The notes under the pieces are model-generated. The model did no database searches. It was not told the origin of the DNA and saw nothing but the letters and a program-made list of their open reading frames with translations. From Paractinoplanes rishiriensis (GTDB lineage: Bacteria; Actinomycetota; Actinomycetes; Mycobacteriales; Micromonosporaceae): a DNA stretch of 64,000 bases. Numbering within the stretch: the stretch's first letter is position 1; each line of letters starts with the position of its first letter. Both the position numbers and the translations under genes were made by a program. This document shows, one piece after another, positions 15,687 to 25,567 of the stretch. Location: assembly GCF_016862375.1 (NCBI RefSeq), contig NZ_BOMV01000059.1, forward strand, positions 62,001 through 126,000, in the 5' to 3' direction.

Positions 15687-18077
15687 TCAGGCCTCCACCA
15701 GCATCTCGTCGTGTTCCAGGTCGGTGTAGAAGTTGGGGTCGGCGGCCAGGATGGCGCGGCGCACGTCCAGCAGCTCGGTCACCCGCTGCTGGATGACCGC
15801 CGTGCCGACCAGCCCGTCCTCCTCGGCGTCCCGCCGCGTGGTGGTCGAGTTCTCGGCGATGTCGACGATCCGGTCCACCACCAGTGCCACGCTCCGCTCG
15901 CCCTCGCTGTAGACCACCACCGAGACGGTGTCGCCCTCGGGCTCCTCGCCGTACGCACCGAGCAGGTGCGACAGCCGCACCAGCGGAAGGATCTGGCCGC
16001 GGTACTGGACCACCTCGCGGGACCCGGCGTGCTCGATCCGCTCGCGCGGGAACTCCTCGAGCCGGGTGACGGTGTCCAGCGGGATCGCGACCCGCCGCTC
16101 GCCGACCGCGGTGACCAGCAGCCGCTCGCCGGTACCGCTGGCACCGGAGGCACGCGAGGACGCCTCGAGGTTCTGCCGCTCGGCGTCGGCGGCCAGGTGG
16201 CTGCGCCGGGCCAGCGACGAGACGTCCAGGATCAGGCCCACCTTGCCGTCGCCCAGGATGGTCGCTCCGGCGTACAGGCCAATGTCTTTGAACCGGCTGT
16301 TGAGGGCCTTGACCACGACCTCTTCGGTGTTCAGCACCCGGTCCACGACCAGGCCGAACCGCCGGCCGTCGGCCTGCAGCACCATGATGTAGACGCCCTG
16401 GTCGCCGCCCACGTCGAGGCCGAGCGCCCGGTCCAGCCGCACCAGCGGGAGAAGCTTGCCGCGCAGCCGGTAGACGGGCGCGCCGGAGGCGTACTCGATC
16501 TTGGTGGACTGGCCGTCGATGAAGACCAGCTCGAGCACCGCGACCTGCGGCACCACGTAGCGCTGGTCGCCGCAGTCGACGGTGAGCGCCTGGATGATGG
16601 CCAGGGTCAGCGGAATCGTGAGCCGCCAGACCGTGCCCTCGCCGGGCGTCGAGTCGACGCTGACCGCACCGCCGATGTTCTCGATGTTGGTCTTCACCAC
16701 GTCCATGCCCACGCCGCGGCCGGACACGTTGGTGACCTTGGCGGCGGTGGAGAAGCCGGGCTGGAAGACCATCGCCATGATGTCGCGACGGTCCATGTTG
16801 GGGATCTGGTCGGGACGCAGCAGGCCGTTCTCGACCGCCTTCTGCGCGATCCGCTCCACGTTCAGGCCGGCGCCGTCGTCGGCCACCTCGACCGCGACAT
16901 GCCCGCCCTCGTGGTACGCGCGCAGCGTGAGCGTGCCCTCCGGGCCCTTGCCCGAGGCGATCCGCTGCTCCGGGGTCTCGATGCCGTGGTCGACCGCGTT
17001 GCGCACCAGGTGGGTCAGCGGGTCCTTGACCGCCTCCAGCAGGCTCCGGTCGAGCTCGGTCTCCTTGCCCTCCATGACGAGCTGGACCTGCTTGTCCATC
17101 GAGTTGCTCAGGTCCCGGACGACTCGGGGCAGCTTGGACCAGATGTGCTCGATGGGCTGCATCCGGGTCTTCATGATGCCCTCTTGCAGCTCACTGGTGA
17201 TCATGCCGAGCCGCTGCGCGCTGCGCACCAGGGTGGCGTCGCCGATCTCCATGACGCCGCGGACCAGCTGGTTCCGGGCCAGGACCAGCTCGCCGACCAT
17301 GTTCATCAGGGTGTCCAGCAGGTCGACGTCGACCCGGATGGCGCTGTCCGCGATGCTCCGCTTGGGGGTCTGTGCCTGCAGCGCCTCGTTGACCGCGGCC
17401 GGCTTGGCCTTGCCCTCCTCCAGCAGGATCGTGCCGAGCTTGCGCTCGTCGCCCTCGAGCTGCTGCTGCAACGCCGAGCCGACGTCGGCGGGCTGGGCGG
17501 CACCGGACTCGACGAGCATCTCGCCGAGCGGGCGGCGCTGGCCCTCGACCGGCTCGGGCGCCGGGCGGACCGACGACTCCTCGAGCGGCTCGGGCTTCTC
17601 GGCGCTCTCGGCCGGCGCGGCCTCGGCGGTCTCGGCCGCCGCCTCCGCCGCCGGCGCACCGGCCTCGGCCGCCGCTTCGGCAGCCGCCTCACCGGCGTTC
17701 ATCTGCGCGTTGACCTGGGTGATGATGCTGTCGACGTCGACGTCGTTCTCGGAGCCGGTCTCCTCGATGGCGGTCAGCAGCGACCGTACGCCGTCGATCG
17801 TGGCCAGCAGCGTCGTGATGGTGGCCGGGGTTACCGGCTGCACGCCGTCGCGCAGCTTGGAGAGCAGCGACTCGCCGGCATGTGCGAGCTTCTCGAGCCG
17901 GCTGAAGGCCAGGAAGCCGCTGGTGCCCTTGATCGTGTGGATCGCCCGGAAAATCCGGGAGATCAGGTCGCGCGAATCTGGCTCCTGCTCAAGGGAGACC
18001 AGGTCGCGGTCGATCTGATCAAGGTTCTCGTGGCTTTCCATGAGGAATTCGCCAACGATCTCGCCAAGGTCTTCCAC
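15687..18077 (-). CDS. cheA: CheA, chemotaxis histidine kinase
   Basis: CheA (796 aa) autophosphorylates on receptor signals and passes phosphate to CheY and CheB. Domains in order: Hpt with His47 (RAIHTIKGTSGF); an Ala/Glu/Pro-rich linker (125-180); two LGxxLxE units (RPLGEMLVESG at 182 and KLGTILLEEG at 213) where the CheY-binding P2 domain is usually found; dimerisation domain from about 247 (DTLMNMVGELVLARNQL); ATPase with N-box VRNAVDHG and G-boxes DDGAG and GRGVGMD; then two CheW-like domains instead of one. The GTG start has AGGAGG ten bases upstream and a FliA-type promoter before it. Confidence 0.95.
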   Translation of the reverse strand: MEDLGEIVGEFLMESHENLDQIDRDLVSLEQEPDSRDLISRIFRAIHTIKGTSGFLAFSRLEKLAHAGESLLSKLRDGVQPVTPATITTLLATIDGVRSLLTAIEETGSENDVDVDSIITQVNAQMNAGEAAAEAAAEAGAPAAEAAAETAEAAPAESAEKPEPLEESSVRPAPEPVEGQRRPLGEMLVESGAAQPADVGSALQQQLEGDERKLGTILLEEGKAKPAAVNEALQAQTPKRSIADSAIRVDVDLLDTLMNMVGELVLARNQLVRGVMEIGDATLVRSAQRLGMITSELQEGIMKTRMQPIEHIWSKLPRVVRDLSNSMDKQVQLVMEGKETELDRSLLEAVKDPLTHLVRNAVDHGIETPEQRIASGKGPEGTLTLRAYHEGGHVAVEVADDGAGLNVERIAQKAVENGLLRPDQIPNMDRRDIMAMVFQPGFSTAAKVTNVSGRGVGMDVVKTNIENIGGAVSVDSTPGEGTVWRLTIPLTLAIIQALTVDCGDQRYVVPQVAVLELVFIDGQSTKIEYASGAPVYRLRGKLLPLVRLDRALGLDVGGDQGVYIMVLQADGRRFGLVVDRVLNTEEVVVKALNSRFKDIGLYAGATILGDGKVGLILDVSSLARRSHLAADAERQNLEASSRASGASGTGERLLVTAVGERRVAIPLDTVTRLEEFPRERIEHAGSREVVQYRGQILPLVRLSHLLGAYGEEPEGDTVSVVVYSEGERSVALVVDRIVDIAENSTTTRRDAEEDGLVGTAVIQQRVTELLDVRRAILAADPNFYTDLEHDEMLVEA

Positions 18078-18110
18078 GCTTCAGTACCTCCTGCTCGGCT
18101 TCCAGTGCCC

Positions 18111-18138
18111 TCATCGACGGGGGCACCCGCCTCCTGAG
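18111..18138 (-). promoter_or_regulatory. Candidate FliA-type promoter for the che operon
   Basis: On the minus strand, CTCA (18138-18135), 16 bases, then GTCGATGA (18118-18111), giving a leader of roughly 25-30 bases that contains the AGGAGG of cheA. It lies in the 86-base gap between the response regulator and cheA. Confidence 0.45.
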
Positions 18139-18163
18139 AACAACGCTGCCGGGATGACGGGAA

Positions 18164-18862
18164 TCAGGCTTCCCCGCCCGGCCGGCGGTAGCGGTAGCCG
18201 AATCCGCGGACGGATTCGATCGGCGACTCGTCGGGATCCGACCAGCCGAGCTTGCGGCGTAGCCGGAGTACTGCGAACTTGACCCGCTCCTGACCGATGC
18301 CGGTGGGGTCGTCCCACGCCTGGGTCAGCAGCTGATTGGGGCTCAGCACCGCACCGGCATGCCGGACCAGGGCGTTGAGCAGGCGGAACTCGGTGGGCGT
18401 GAGACGCTTCTCGTCGCCCTTGACGTAGACCCGGCGCTTGGTCGGGTCGAGGTGCACCAGGCCGTCGTCGTAGACCTGGCTGGCCCAGCTGTTCTGGCCG
18501 CTGGACGACCGGCGCAGCAGCGCCTCCACCCGGGCCAGGAGTTCGTTGTTCGCGAACGGCTTGGTGAGGTAGTCGTCCGCGCCGCCGCGCAGGCCGCGTA
18601 CCTTCTCCGCCTCCTGGCCGTGCGCGGTCAGCACCAGCACCGGCACGTCGGAGACGTCGCGCAGCCGCTCGAGGACCTGCCAGCCGTCCATCTCGGGCAG
18701 GCCGACGTCGAGGACCACCAGATCGGGGTGCTCGGCGTAGGCCTCCTTGAGACCGGTCCGGCCGTCGCCGGCGTGCGCCACCTCGTAGCCCGCACGGCTG
18801 AACAACAGCCGGAGGGCAAGGGCGATATCCGGGTCGTCCTCGACGACGAGAAGGCGACTCAT
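18164..18862 (-). CDS. tcrA: Orphan OmpR-type response regulator, TcrA-like
   Basis: A 232-aa regulator with an N-terminal receiver (Asp9, Asp10, phospho-acceptor Asp52 in VVLDVGLPEMDG, Lys near LTKPF) and a C-terminal winged-helix DNA-binding domain (KRLTPTEFRLLNALVRHAG, then ESVRGFGYRYRRP). No histidine kinase gene is adjacent. In Actinoplanes missouriensis the orphan regulator TcrA, as I recall linked to the chemotaxis genes, controls sporangium formation, dehiscence and flagellar genes; I assign this gene to TcrA by domain type and position, not by alignment. The ATG at 18862 follows AGGGTGAG; the longer frame adds a non-conserved Arg/Gly-rich stretch. Confidence 0.8.
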   Translation of the reverse strand: MSRLLVVEDDPDIALALRLLFSRAGYEVAHAGDGRTGLKEAYAEHPDLVVLDVGLPEMDGWQVLERLRDVSDVPVLVLTAHGQEAEKVRGLRGGADDYLTKPFANNELLARVEALLRRSSSGQNSWASQVYDDGLVHLDPTKRRVYVKGDEKRLTPTEFRLLNALVRHAGAVLSPNQLLTQAWDDPTGIGQERVKFAVLRLRRKLGWSDPDESPIESVRGFGYRYRRPGGEA

Positions 18863-19267
18863 CGTGTGCTCACCCTGGCCCCCACCCCTCGCTCGCGCGC
18901 CGCGTCCGCACACGGCCCACCGCCGAGTTCGCCGATGGGGCGACCCGTCCGGTCAGCTTCTTGCTCGGCGCCACTCGCAGACCGCGAGCGACGGAATCAA
19001 CCGCGCAAACCCACGATAGCGTGATGTCACGGTCTATTTACGGACAGTCACAGTTTAGCGGGCTATCGGGCGATCGGGGCCGGTCCGGCCGGATCCGCCA
19101 TCGGGAACGGTGAGGCCCGAGCGACGGGAGCGCACGACCATCCCACCAGCCTGACACTTTTGCGTACGCCGATTCCGGTTTCGCGGAAATAAGGGACGTA
19201 CGGCCGAGAAACGGATGCGATATCCACTGGTGGGCGACTCGGCCCCCTTCGGATTCGGGAGGCACCC
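18863..19267. other. Divergent intergenic region, no gene seen
   Basis: A 405-base gap between the response regulator (minus) and the CAP-domain gene (plus). I see no coding frame. It is locally AT-richer around 19010-19060 and 19150-19200, and holds a short dyad CGTGA-TG-TCACG (19020-19031) and GCCGATT (19168-19174) without a matching -35 element. It should hold promoters for both flanking genes. Confidence 0.6.
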
Positions 19268-19783
19268 GTGCTCGACCAGGTCGTACGACGTCTCGCCGTA
19301 CTGACGGCGGCACCCGCGCTGCTGGTCATGGCCGCGCCGGCGGACGCGAAGGTGCCGGCTCCGCCGCTCCCCAGGCACGCGCCGGCCGGGTCCGTCGCGC
19401 CGGCCGTGCTGATGTCCGAAGTGGTGACCAGGACCAACCAGCAGCGGCGCGCCAACGGCTGCGGCCAGCTCGGGGTCGACCGGGAGCTGACCGTGGCTTC
19501 CGTGCGGCAGAGCCTGTACATGGCCCGCACCGGCGTCTTCAGCCACGTCTGGCGGGACGGCACGACGTTCGTGGCCCGCTCGCATGCGGCCGGATACAGC
19601 CAGCCGTCCGGGGAGAACATCGCCTGGGGTTACCGCACCTCGGAGGAGGTCGTCGAGGCCTGGATGAACAGTCCGACGCACCGGGAGAACATCCTCAACT
19701 GCAGCGCCCACTCGATCGGCACCGGCGTCGCGTACGGAAAGAACGGTCTGCCTTATTTCACGCAGGTTTTCGGCTACGAGTGA
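19268..19783 (+). CDS. Secreted CAP (SCP/PR1) domain protein
   Basis: A 171-aa secreted protein. The GTG start has GGGAGG seven bases upstream. The N-terminus is a signal peptide (RRLAVLTAAPALLVMAAPAD, cleavage near ADAK), then a Pro-rich spacer and a CAP domain from about residue 45: VVTRTNQQRRANGC, FSHVWRDGTTFVARSHAAGY, GENIAWGY, WMNSPTHRENILNCSAHSIG and GTGVAYGKNGLPYFTQVFGY. The His and Glu residues of the CAP cavity are kept. Bacterial members are extracellular with mostly unknown function. It is convergent with murB and may or may not belong to the flagellar regulon. Confidence 0.93.
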   Translation: MLDQVVRRLAVLTAAPALLVMAAPADAKVPAPPLPRHAPAGSVAPAVLMSEVVTRTNQQRRANGCGQLGVDRELTVASVRQSLYMARTGVFSHVWRDGTTFVARSHAAGYSQPSGENIAWGYRTSEEVVEAWMNSPTHRENILNCSAHSIGTGVAYGKNGLPYFTQVFGYE

Positions 19784-19795
19784 ACCCCAGGGTGG

Positions 19796-20863
19796 TCAGA
19801 ACTCGCAGCCGACGAGGACCGGCTCCGGATGCAACTCGACACCGAACCGCGCGCGTACGCCGTCCCGGATGGTGCGGGCCAGGTCGAGCAGTGCCGTGGT
19901 GCTGCCCTCGCCGCGGTTGGTCAGCGCCAGCGTGTGCTTCGTCGAGATGGACACCCCGGCGCCCGGGTAGCCCCTGCCGAATCCGGCGTGCTCGATCAGC
20001 CAGGCCGCCGGGATCTTGACGCTGCCGTCCTCGCCGGGCCAGTGCGGCGCGTCCAGCGACAGCCCCTGCCAGACCTCGGTGGACACCACCGGATTGGTGA
20101 AGAACGAGCCCACCGACCAGGTGTCCCGGTCGTCCGGGTCGAGCACCATGCCCTTGCCGGCCCGCAGCTTGAGCACGGTGTCCCGGGCCTGTTGCAGCGG
20201 CACCCGGTCGCCCGGCTCGGCGCCGAGGCTGCGGGCCAGTTCGGCGTACCGGATCGGGGCCGAGCCGGGCGACACCGCGAGCCGGAAGTCGACCTCCAGC
20301 ACGAGGTAGCGGTCGCTGTGCTTGAAAACGCTGGAGCGGTACGCGAATTCGCACTCGGCCGGGGACATCGCGCGGATCGTGTCGCCCTCCCGGTCGTACG
20401 CGTGCACCGCCACGATCGTGTGCGCGACCTCCTGCCCGTACGCGCCCACGTTCTGGATCGGGGTGGCACCGGCCGAACCCGGGATGCCGGACAGGCACTC
20501 GATGCCGGACCAGCCCTGAGTCACCGCGTGCTCGACCAGGTCGTCCCACAGCTCACCGGCGGCCACCCGGAGGACCACGCTGCCGGCGTCGCTCGCCACC
20601 ACCCGGCTGCCCCGGGTGCGCAGCAGCAGCACCTCGCCCGGGAACCCGTCGTCACCGATCACCACGTTGCTGCCGCCGGCCAGAATCAGCACCGGGCGGC
20701 CGTCCGAGGCGGCCTTCCGTACAGTTTCCACTGCTTTGTCATGGTCGGTAGCGACGGTCAGGATGCCGGCCGGCCCGCCGAGGCGTAGCGTCGTGTACGC
20801 CGCGAGTGAACCGGCGGGCGTGGCAGTTTGGCGATCGCCGCTAACGTCAGACACGCCGTTCAC
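19796..20863 (-). CDS. murB: MurB, UDP-N-acetylenolpyruvoylglucosamine reductase
   Basis: MurB (355 aa) is the cytoplasmic FAD enzyme that reduces UDP-GlcNAc-enolpyruvate with NADPH to UDP-MurNAc in peptidoglycan synthesis. The FAD domain is visible (TTLRLGGPAG; LILAGGSNVVIGDDGFPG), then GIECLSGIPGSAGATPIQNV and GAYGQE, the catalytic Ser region SVGSFFTNP and the C-terminal Glu in LHPEPVLVG. The YRSSVFK segment marks the type I enzyme. It stands alone, convergent with the CAP gene and divergent from the next gene. Confidence 0.97.
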   Translation of the reverse strand: MNGVSDVSGDRQTATPAGSLAAYTTLRLGGPAGILTVATDHDKAVETVRKAASDGRPVLILAGGSNVVIGDDGFPGEVLLLRTRGSRVVASDAGSVVLRVAAGELWDDLVEHAVTQGWSGIECLSGIPGSAGATPIQNVGAYGQEVAHTIVAVHAYDREGDTIRAMSPAECEFAYRSSVFKHSDRYLVLEVDFRLAVSPGSAPIRYAELARSLGAEPGDRVPLQQARDTVLKLRAGKGMVLDPDDRDTWSVGSFFTNPVVSTEVWQGLSLDAPHWPGEDGSVKIPAAWLIEHAGFGRGYPGAGVSISTKHTLALTNRGEGSTTALLDLARTIRDGVRARFGVELHPEPVLVGCEF

Positions 20864-20922
20864 CCTAGGCTCAAGGGTTGGGGCACCTCATCGGCACCTC
20901 CGGTGGAGTGGAGAGAGATGCG

Positions 20923-21687
20923 ATGAACAGGCTGCACGCGACGAAGGACTTCTGGATGGCGGCCCTGCGCGCCGACAGCCCCGCGTTGCAGGACGCGGTG
21001 GCCCAGGCCGGGCCGACCGTCGAGGTGCCATCATGCCCCGGCTGGACCGGCACCGACCTGGTCGAGCACCTCACCGGCCTGCTGCACTGGGTCCGTGAGA
21101 CGGTGCCGCGCGGCACCACCGAGCGGCCGGCGACCAGCCCCGTCCGCGACGGCACGCCGCCCGGGTGGGACGAGGCGCTGGACGGCTTGCGCCGGGAACT
21201 CACCGGCACGATCGAGACGCTCGAGGCGGTCGAGTCCGACTTCCCGGCGTGGAACTGGGCACCCCAGGCGAAGAAGGCGCATTTCTGGCACCGCCGGATG
21301 GCCCACGAGATCTCCGTGCACCGCTGGGACGCCGAGGCTGCGGCCGGGCGGCCCACCCCGATCGAGACCAAGCTGGCCGCCGACGGGGTGAGCGAGGTGC
21401 TCGACACCTGGCTGCCCGCCGGACGCCGGAAGGGCCCCACCGATCTGCACGGCGTGGTGCACCTGGTCGCGAACGACGCCGGGCATGAGTGGTTTGTCCG
21501 GCTCCGCGGTGCCGGCGTGGCGCTGCTCGACACCGGCACGATCCTGGACACCGACGACCATCACGCCCGGGCCCAGGCGACCGGCACCGCCAGCGACCTG
21601 CTGCTCGCCCTGATGGGGCGCCAACGGGCAGACCGTCTGGTAGTGACGGGTGATCCTCGGCTGTTCACCGCACTTCGCACCGGCTGA
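20923..21687 (+). CDS. Maleylpyruvate isomerase family (DinB-like) protein
   Basis: A 254-aa protein of the mycothiol-dependent maleylpyruvate isomerase family (DinB-like four-helix fold). Family features: VPSCPGWTGTDLVEHLTGLL near the N-terminus and the metal-binding RRMAHEISVHRWDAE with the paired His residues, then a C-terminal SCP2-like domain ending GDPRLFTALRTG. Many actinobacterial paralogues exist and their substrates are unknown, so only a mycothiol-linked transferase or isomerase role can be suggested. The ATG at 20923 has GGAGAGAG upstream; the in-frame TTG at 20878 is less likely. Confidence 0.85.
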   Translation: MNRLHATKDFWMAALRADSPALQDAVAQAGPTVEVPSCPGWTGTDLVEHLTGLLHWVRETVPRGTTERPATSPVRDGTPPGWDEALDGLRRELTGTIETLEAVESDFPAWNWAPQAKKAHFWHRRMAHEISVHRWDAEAAAGRPTPIETKLAADGVSEVLDTWLPAGRRKGPTDLHGVVHLVANDAGHEWFVRLRGAGVALLDTGTILDTDDHHARAQATGTASDLLLALMGRQRADRLVVTGDPRLFTALRTG

Positions 21688-21735
21688 CCCGGCAGTATTC
21701 GTCTTACCGGCCCTCGTCGTCGCGAAATTCGCGCC

Positions 21736-21752
21736 TATGATTAACCGGTTAA
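21736..21752 (+). promoter_or_regulatory. LacI-type operator and -10 element before beta-glucosidase
   Basis: The perfect palindrome TTAACCGGTTAA (21741-21752) with central CG is typical of LacI-family operators, and its first base is the last base of a -10-like TATGAT (21736-21741). The LacI-family gene is directly downstream of the glucosidase, so autoregulated repression is likely. Confidence 0.75.
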
Positions 21753-21789
21753 GTTGACTCGGGAGCACACCAGGAAGCGGGGAAACCGC

Positions 21790-23214
<1,425 letters not shown>

Positions 23215-23218
23215 CCTG

Positions 23219-24229
23219 GTGGTGACGCGGGAGCGGCCAACCCTGGAGGCGGTGGCGCGACGCGCCGGAGTTTCCCGGGCCACCGTTTCCCGTGTCGTCA
23301 ACGGTTCCACCTCGGTGGCCGCTTCCATCCGCGAGGCAGTCACCCGGGCCGTCGAGGAACTGGGCTACGTGCCCAACCAGGCGGCCCGCAGCCTGGTGAC
23401 CCAGCGCACCGAGTCGATCGCGTTGATCCTGCCGGAGACGGCCAACCGGGTCTTCTCCGACGACCTGTTCTTCCCCGCGATCATCCGCGGCGTGGGCGGC
23501 GAACTCGAGGCTGCCGACAAGCAACTCGTGCTCATGATGGCCGGCTCCGCCAAGAGCCACGACCGCGTGGAGCGGTACGCGGTGGCCGGTCACGTGGACG
23601 GCGTCATGTTCGCCTCGATGCACGGCGCCGACCCGCTGCCAGGCACACTGGTCCGCCTCGGCATCCCAGTGGTGTGCAGCGGCCGGCCCATCGGCGAGGC
23701 CGCGGTGCCGTACGTGGACGTCGACCACTTCGGCGGGGTGGTCGGCGCGGTCCGCCACCTGGTCACCTCGGGCCGCCGCCGGATCGCCACCATCGCCGGA
23801 CCGCAGGACATGGTGGCCGGCATCGACCGGCTGGCCGGCTATCGGGCCACGTTGGAGGAGGCCGGCCTGGCCCAGCACGTGGCGGTCGGCGACTTCACCC
23901 GCGAGTCCGGCATCGTGGCGATGCGCTCGCTGCTCGCCGACGACCCCAAGCTGGACGCGGTCTTCGTGGCGTCCGACATGATGGCGCACGGCGCGCTGCT
24001 GGCCCTCAAGGACGCCGGCCGCCGGGTGCCCGGCGACGTCGCGGTGATCGGCTTCGACGACTTCGAGATCAGCCGCTACAGCGAGCCACCACTCACCACG
24101 GTCCGGCAACCCATCGTCGAGATGGGCCGGACCATGGCCCGCCAGCTGCTCGGGCTGATCAACGGCGAGCCACACCAGCCGGACGCCGTGGTGCTACCGA
24201 CCGAGCTGGTGATCCGCGAGTCCGCCTGA
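23219..24229 (+). CDS. LacI-family repressor of the beta-glucosidase
   Basis: A 336-aa LacI/GalR-type regulator. The N-terminal helix-turn-helix and hinge are typical (TLEAVARRAGVSRATVSRVV, then SIREAVTRAVEELGYVPNQA). The periplasmic-binding-protein-like effector domain follows with VFVASDMMAHGAL and VIGFDDFEISRY. The start is one of two adjacent GTG codons at 23219. It is most likely the repressor acting at 21741-21752 with a beta-glucoside as inducer. Its 3' end overlaps the convergent EI24 gene by 36 bases. Confidence 0.94.
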   Translation: MVTRERPTLEAVARRAGVSRATVSRVVNGSTSVAASIREAVTRAVEELGYVPNQAARSLVTQRTESIALILPETANRVFSDDLFFPAIIRGVGGELEAADKQLVLMMAGSAKSHDRVERYAVAGHVDGVMFASMHGADPLPGTLVRLGIPVVCSGRPIGEAAVPYVDVDHFGGVVGAVRHLVTSGRRRIATIAGPQDMVAGIDRLAGYRATLEEAGLAQHVAVGDFTRESGIVAMRSLLADDPKLDAVFVASDMMAHGALLALKDAGRRVPGDVAVIGFDDFEISRYSEPPLTTVRQPIVEMGRTMARQLLGLINGEPHQPDAVVLPTELVIRESA

Positions 24230-25000
24230 CCGGGCCTGTCCTGCCCCGGTTACCGGGTGGCCGAGGACGGTCCTGGACAGCAGCGTGGCGCCGGCGACCG
24301 CGGCCGGCATCAGCAGGATGGCACCGAGCGGGATCAGGAAGCAGCAGAAGACGGCGACGCCGAAGCCGAGCACGAGCGGTCGCTGCGTCCACAGAGCGTG
24401 CCGCCGCTGCCGCAGCCGCTGGCCGCGCCGCTGGAACGGGACGCCGGACAGCTCGACCGCGAGCAGCCAGCCGGCCACCGTCGCGCCGAGCACCGGGATC
24501 ACGGTCTGCCCGATCACCGGCACGAATCCGAGCAGGAACAACGGGATACCGATCAGGACGGACAGCCCGATCAGCCGCAGCGAATCGACCAGGCTGCGCC
24601 CCAGCGACGGCCAGAACCGGACCTCCACGGCGTTCGGCACCCCGCCGAACCGGTCTTCGATCCGCTCCGAGATCCGCTCGTAGAACGGGTCGCCGATGAG
24701 CAGCGTCACCGCGGTGAAGGTCAGGACTCCGAAGAGCGCGGCCACGCCGAGCAGGCCGACGCCGGCGAAGACCCGGATCAGCTCGCGCCAGAACTCCGCC
24801 CAGTCGGCGGCGAACCAGGTGACCGTGCGGGACAGCCGGGGCAGGAAGTTGAGCAGGACGACCAGGGCAACGGTGTAGAGCACGCCGGAGATCAGCGCGG
24901 GCAGCAGGCCGAGCCCGAGCAGCTTGGGGCTGCGCAGGATCAGGCCGAGACCGCGGCCGAGGAGGGCGGCCCCCTGTAGGAACTGCCGAACAGGAGTCAC
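24194..25000 (-). CDS. EI24 (CysZ-like) membrane protein
   Basis: A 268-aa integral membrane protein of the EI24/CysZ family. It begins with an amphipathic stretch (VRQFLQGAALLGRGLGLILR), has about four long hydrophobic segments, the family element LLIGDPFYERISERIEDRFG and the loop ELSGVPFQRRGQRLRQRRH. CysZ of enterics admits sulfate, but actinobacterial EI24 members are not tied to sulfur uptake by any gene here, so the substrate is unknown. The GTG at 25000 is the family start; the frame stays open upstream only because of high GC. Confidence 0.85.
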   Translation of the reverse strand: MTPVRQFLQGAALLGRGLGLILRSPKLLGLGLLPALISGVLYTVALVVLLNFLPRLSRTVTWFAADWAEFWRELIRVFAGVGLLGVAALFGVLTFTAVTLLIGDPFYERISERIEDRFGGVPNAVEVRFWPSLGRSLVDSLRLIGLSVLIGIPLFLLGFVPVIGQTVIPVLGATVAGWLLAVELSGVPFQRRGQRLRQRRHALWTQRPLVLGFGVAVFCCFLIPLGAILLMPAAVAGATLLSRTVLGHPVTGAGQARSGGLADHQLGR

Positions 25001-25056
25001 GATCCGGCAGCTTAGGACCTGCGGGCCGGTCCCGCTCGCCGGCCGCCCCCGGAACC

Positions 25057-25506
25057 CTAGGGCGTGGTGGCGGTGCTGCTCGGTTCGGACGGTGTCGCGC
25101 TCGGTGGGCCGGCCGGTGAGCTCACGTCGGTGGGCGTCGGCACCGGGGGCAGCGTCAGCGGCGGCAGCGTGGGCGCCGACGTCGCGGTCGGCGGGGTCGC
25201 CGTCACGGTCGTCGAGGGCAGGACGGTCACCGGCGCGCTCGCGGCCGCACTCGGCGGCACGGGTGCCGACGACAGACCCGGGCGCGGGGGCTGGGACGAG
25301 TAGTCCACCGCGGTGACCGGCTGCCGCTGGCCGCCCCGTTCCGGTGCCGCGCCGAGACCGCCGGCGCCGATGCCGCCGGTTCCGGTGGGTGCACCGACCG
25401 GAGCCGGTTTGCGCGCCGGGCTGGCCAGGGTCCACCCGATCGCCAGAGAGATCGGGAGCCCGAAAGCCACTAGTCCGAAAAAGATGGATTTAGCCGATAG
25501 CCGCAC
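25057..25506 (-). CDS. Pro/Thr-rich single-pass membrane protein
   Basis: I do not recognise this 149-aa protein. It has an N-terminal membrane segment or uncleaved signal (SIFFGLVAFGLPISLAIGWT, residues 8-27), a Gly-rich part, and from about residue 60 a low-complexity tail rich in Pro, Ser, Thr and Val that is probably outside the cell. No domain is visible. Reading frame usage fits neighbouring genes (third-position GC), but low complexity makes any homology search weak. Confidence 0.65.
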   Translation of the reverse strand: MRLSAKSIFFGLVAFGLPISLAIGWTLASPARKPAPVGAPTGTGGIGAGGLGAAPERGGQRQPVTAVDYSSQPPRPGLSSAPVPPSAAASAPVTVLPSTTVTATPPTATSAPTLPPLTLPPVPTPTDVSSPAGPPSATPSEPSSTATTP

Positions 25507-25567
25507 GCCGAGAACACCGGTCGGCGGCAGGGAAAAGTTACGGGTCGGGCTTGATCAATACGGTCGA

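Noticed and set aside
14736-18137. A 1133-codon open frame on the plus strand
   Set aside because: It is antisense to cheA, cheW and the unknown gene; its residue pattern (repeated Arg, His, Gly, Asp, Leu) is that of a GC-rich shadow frame and no domain is visible.
19020-19031. CGTGA-TG-TCACG dyad as regulator site
   Set aside because: Five-base arms only, no second copy, so chance occurrence is likely.
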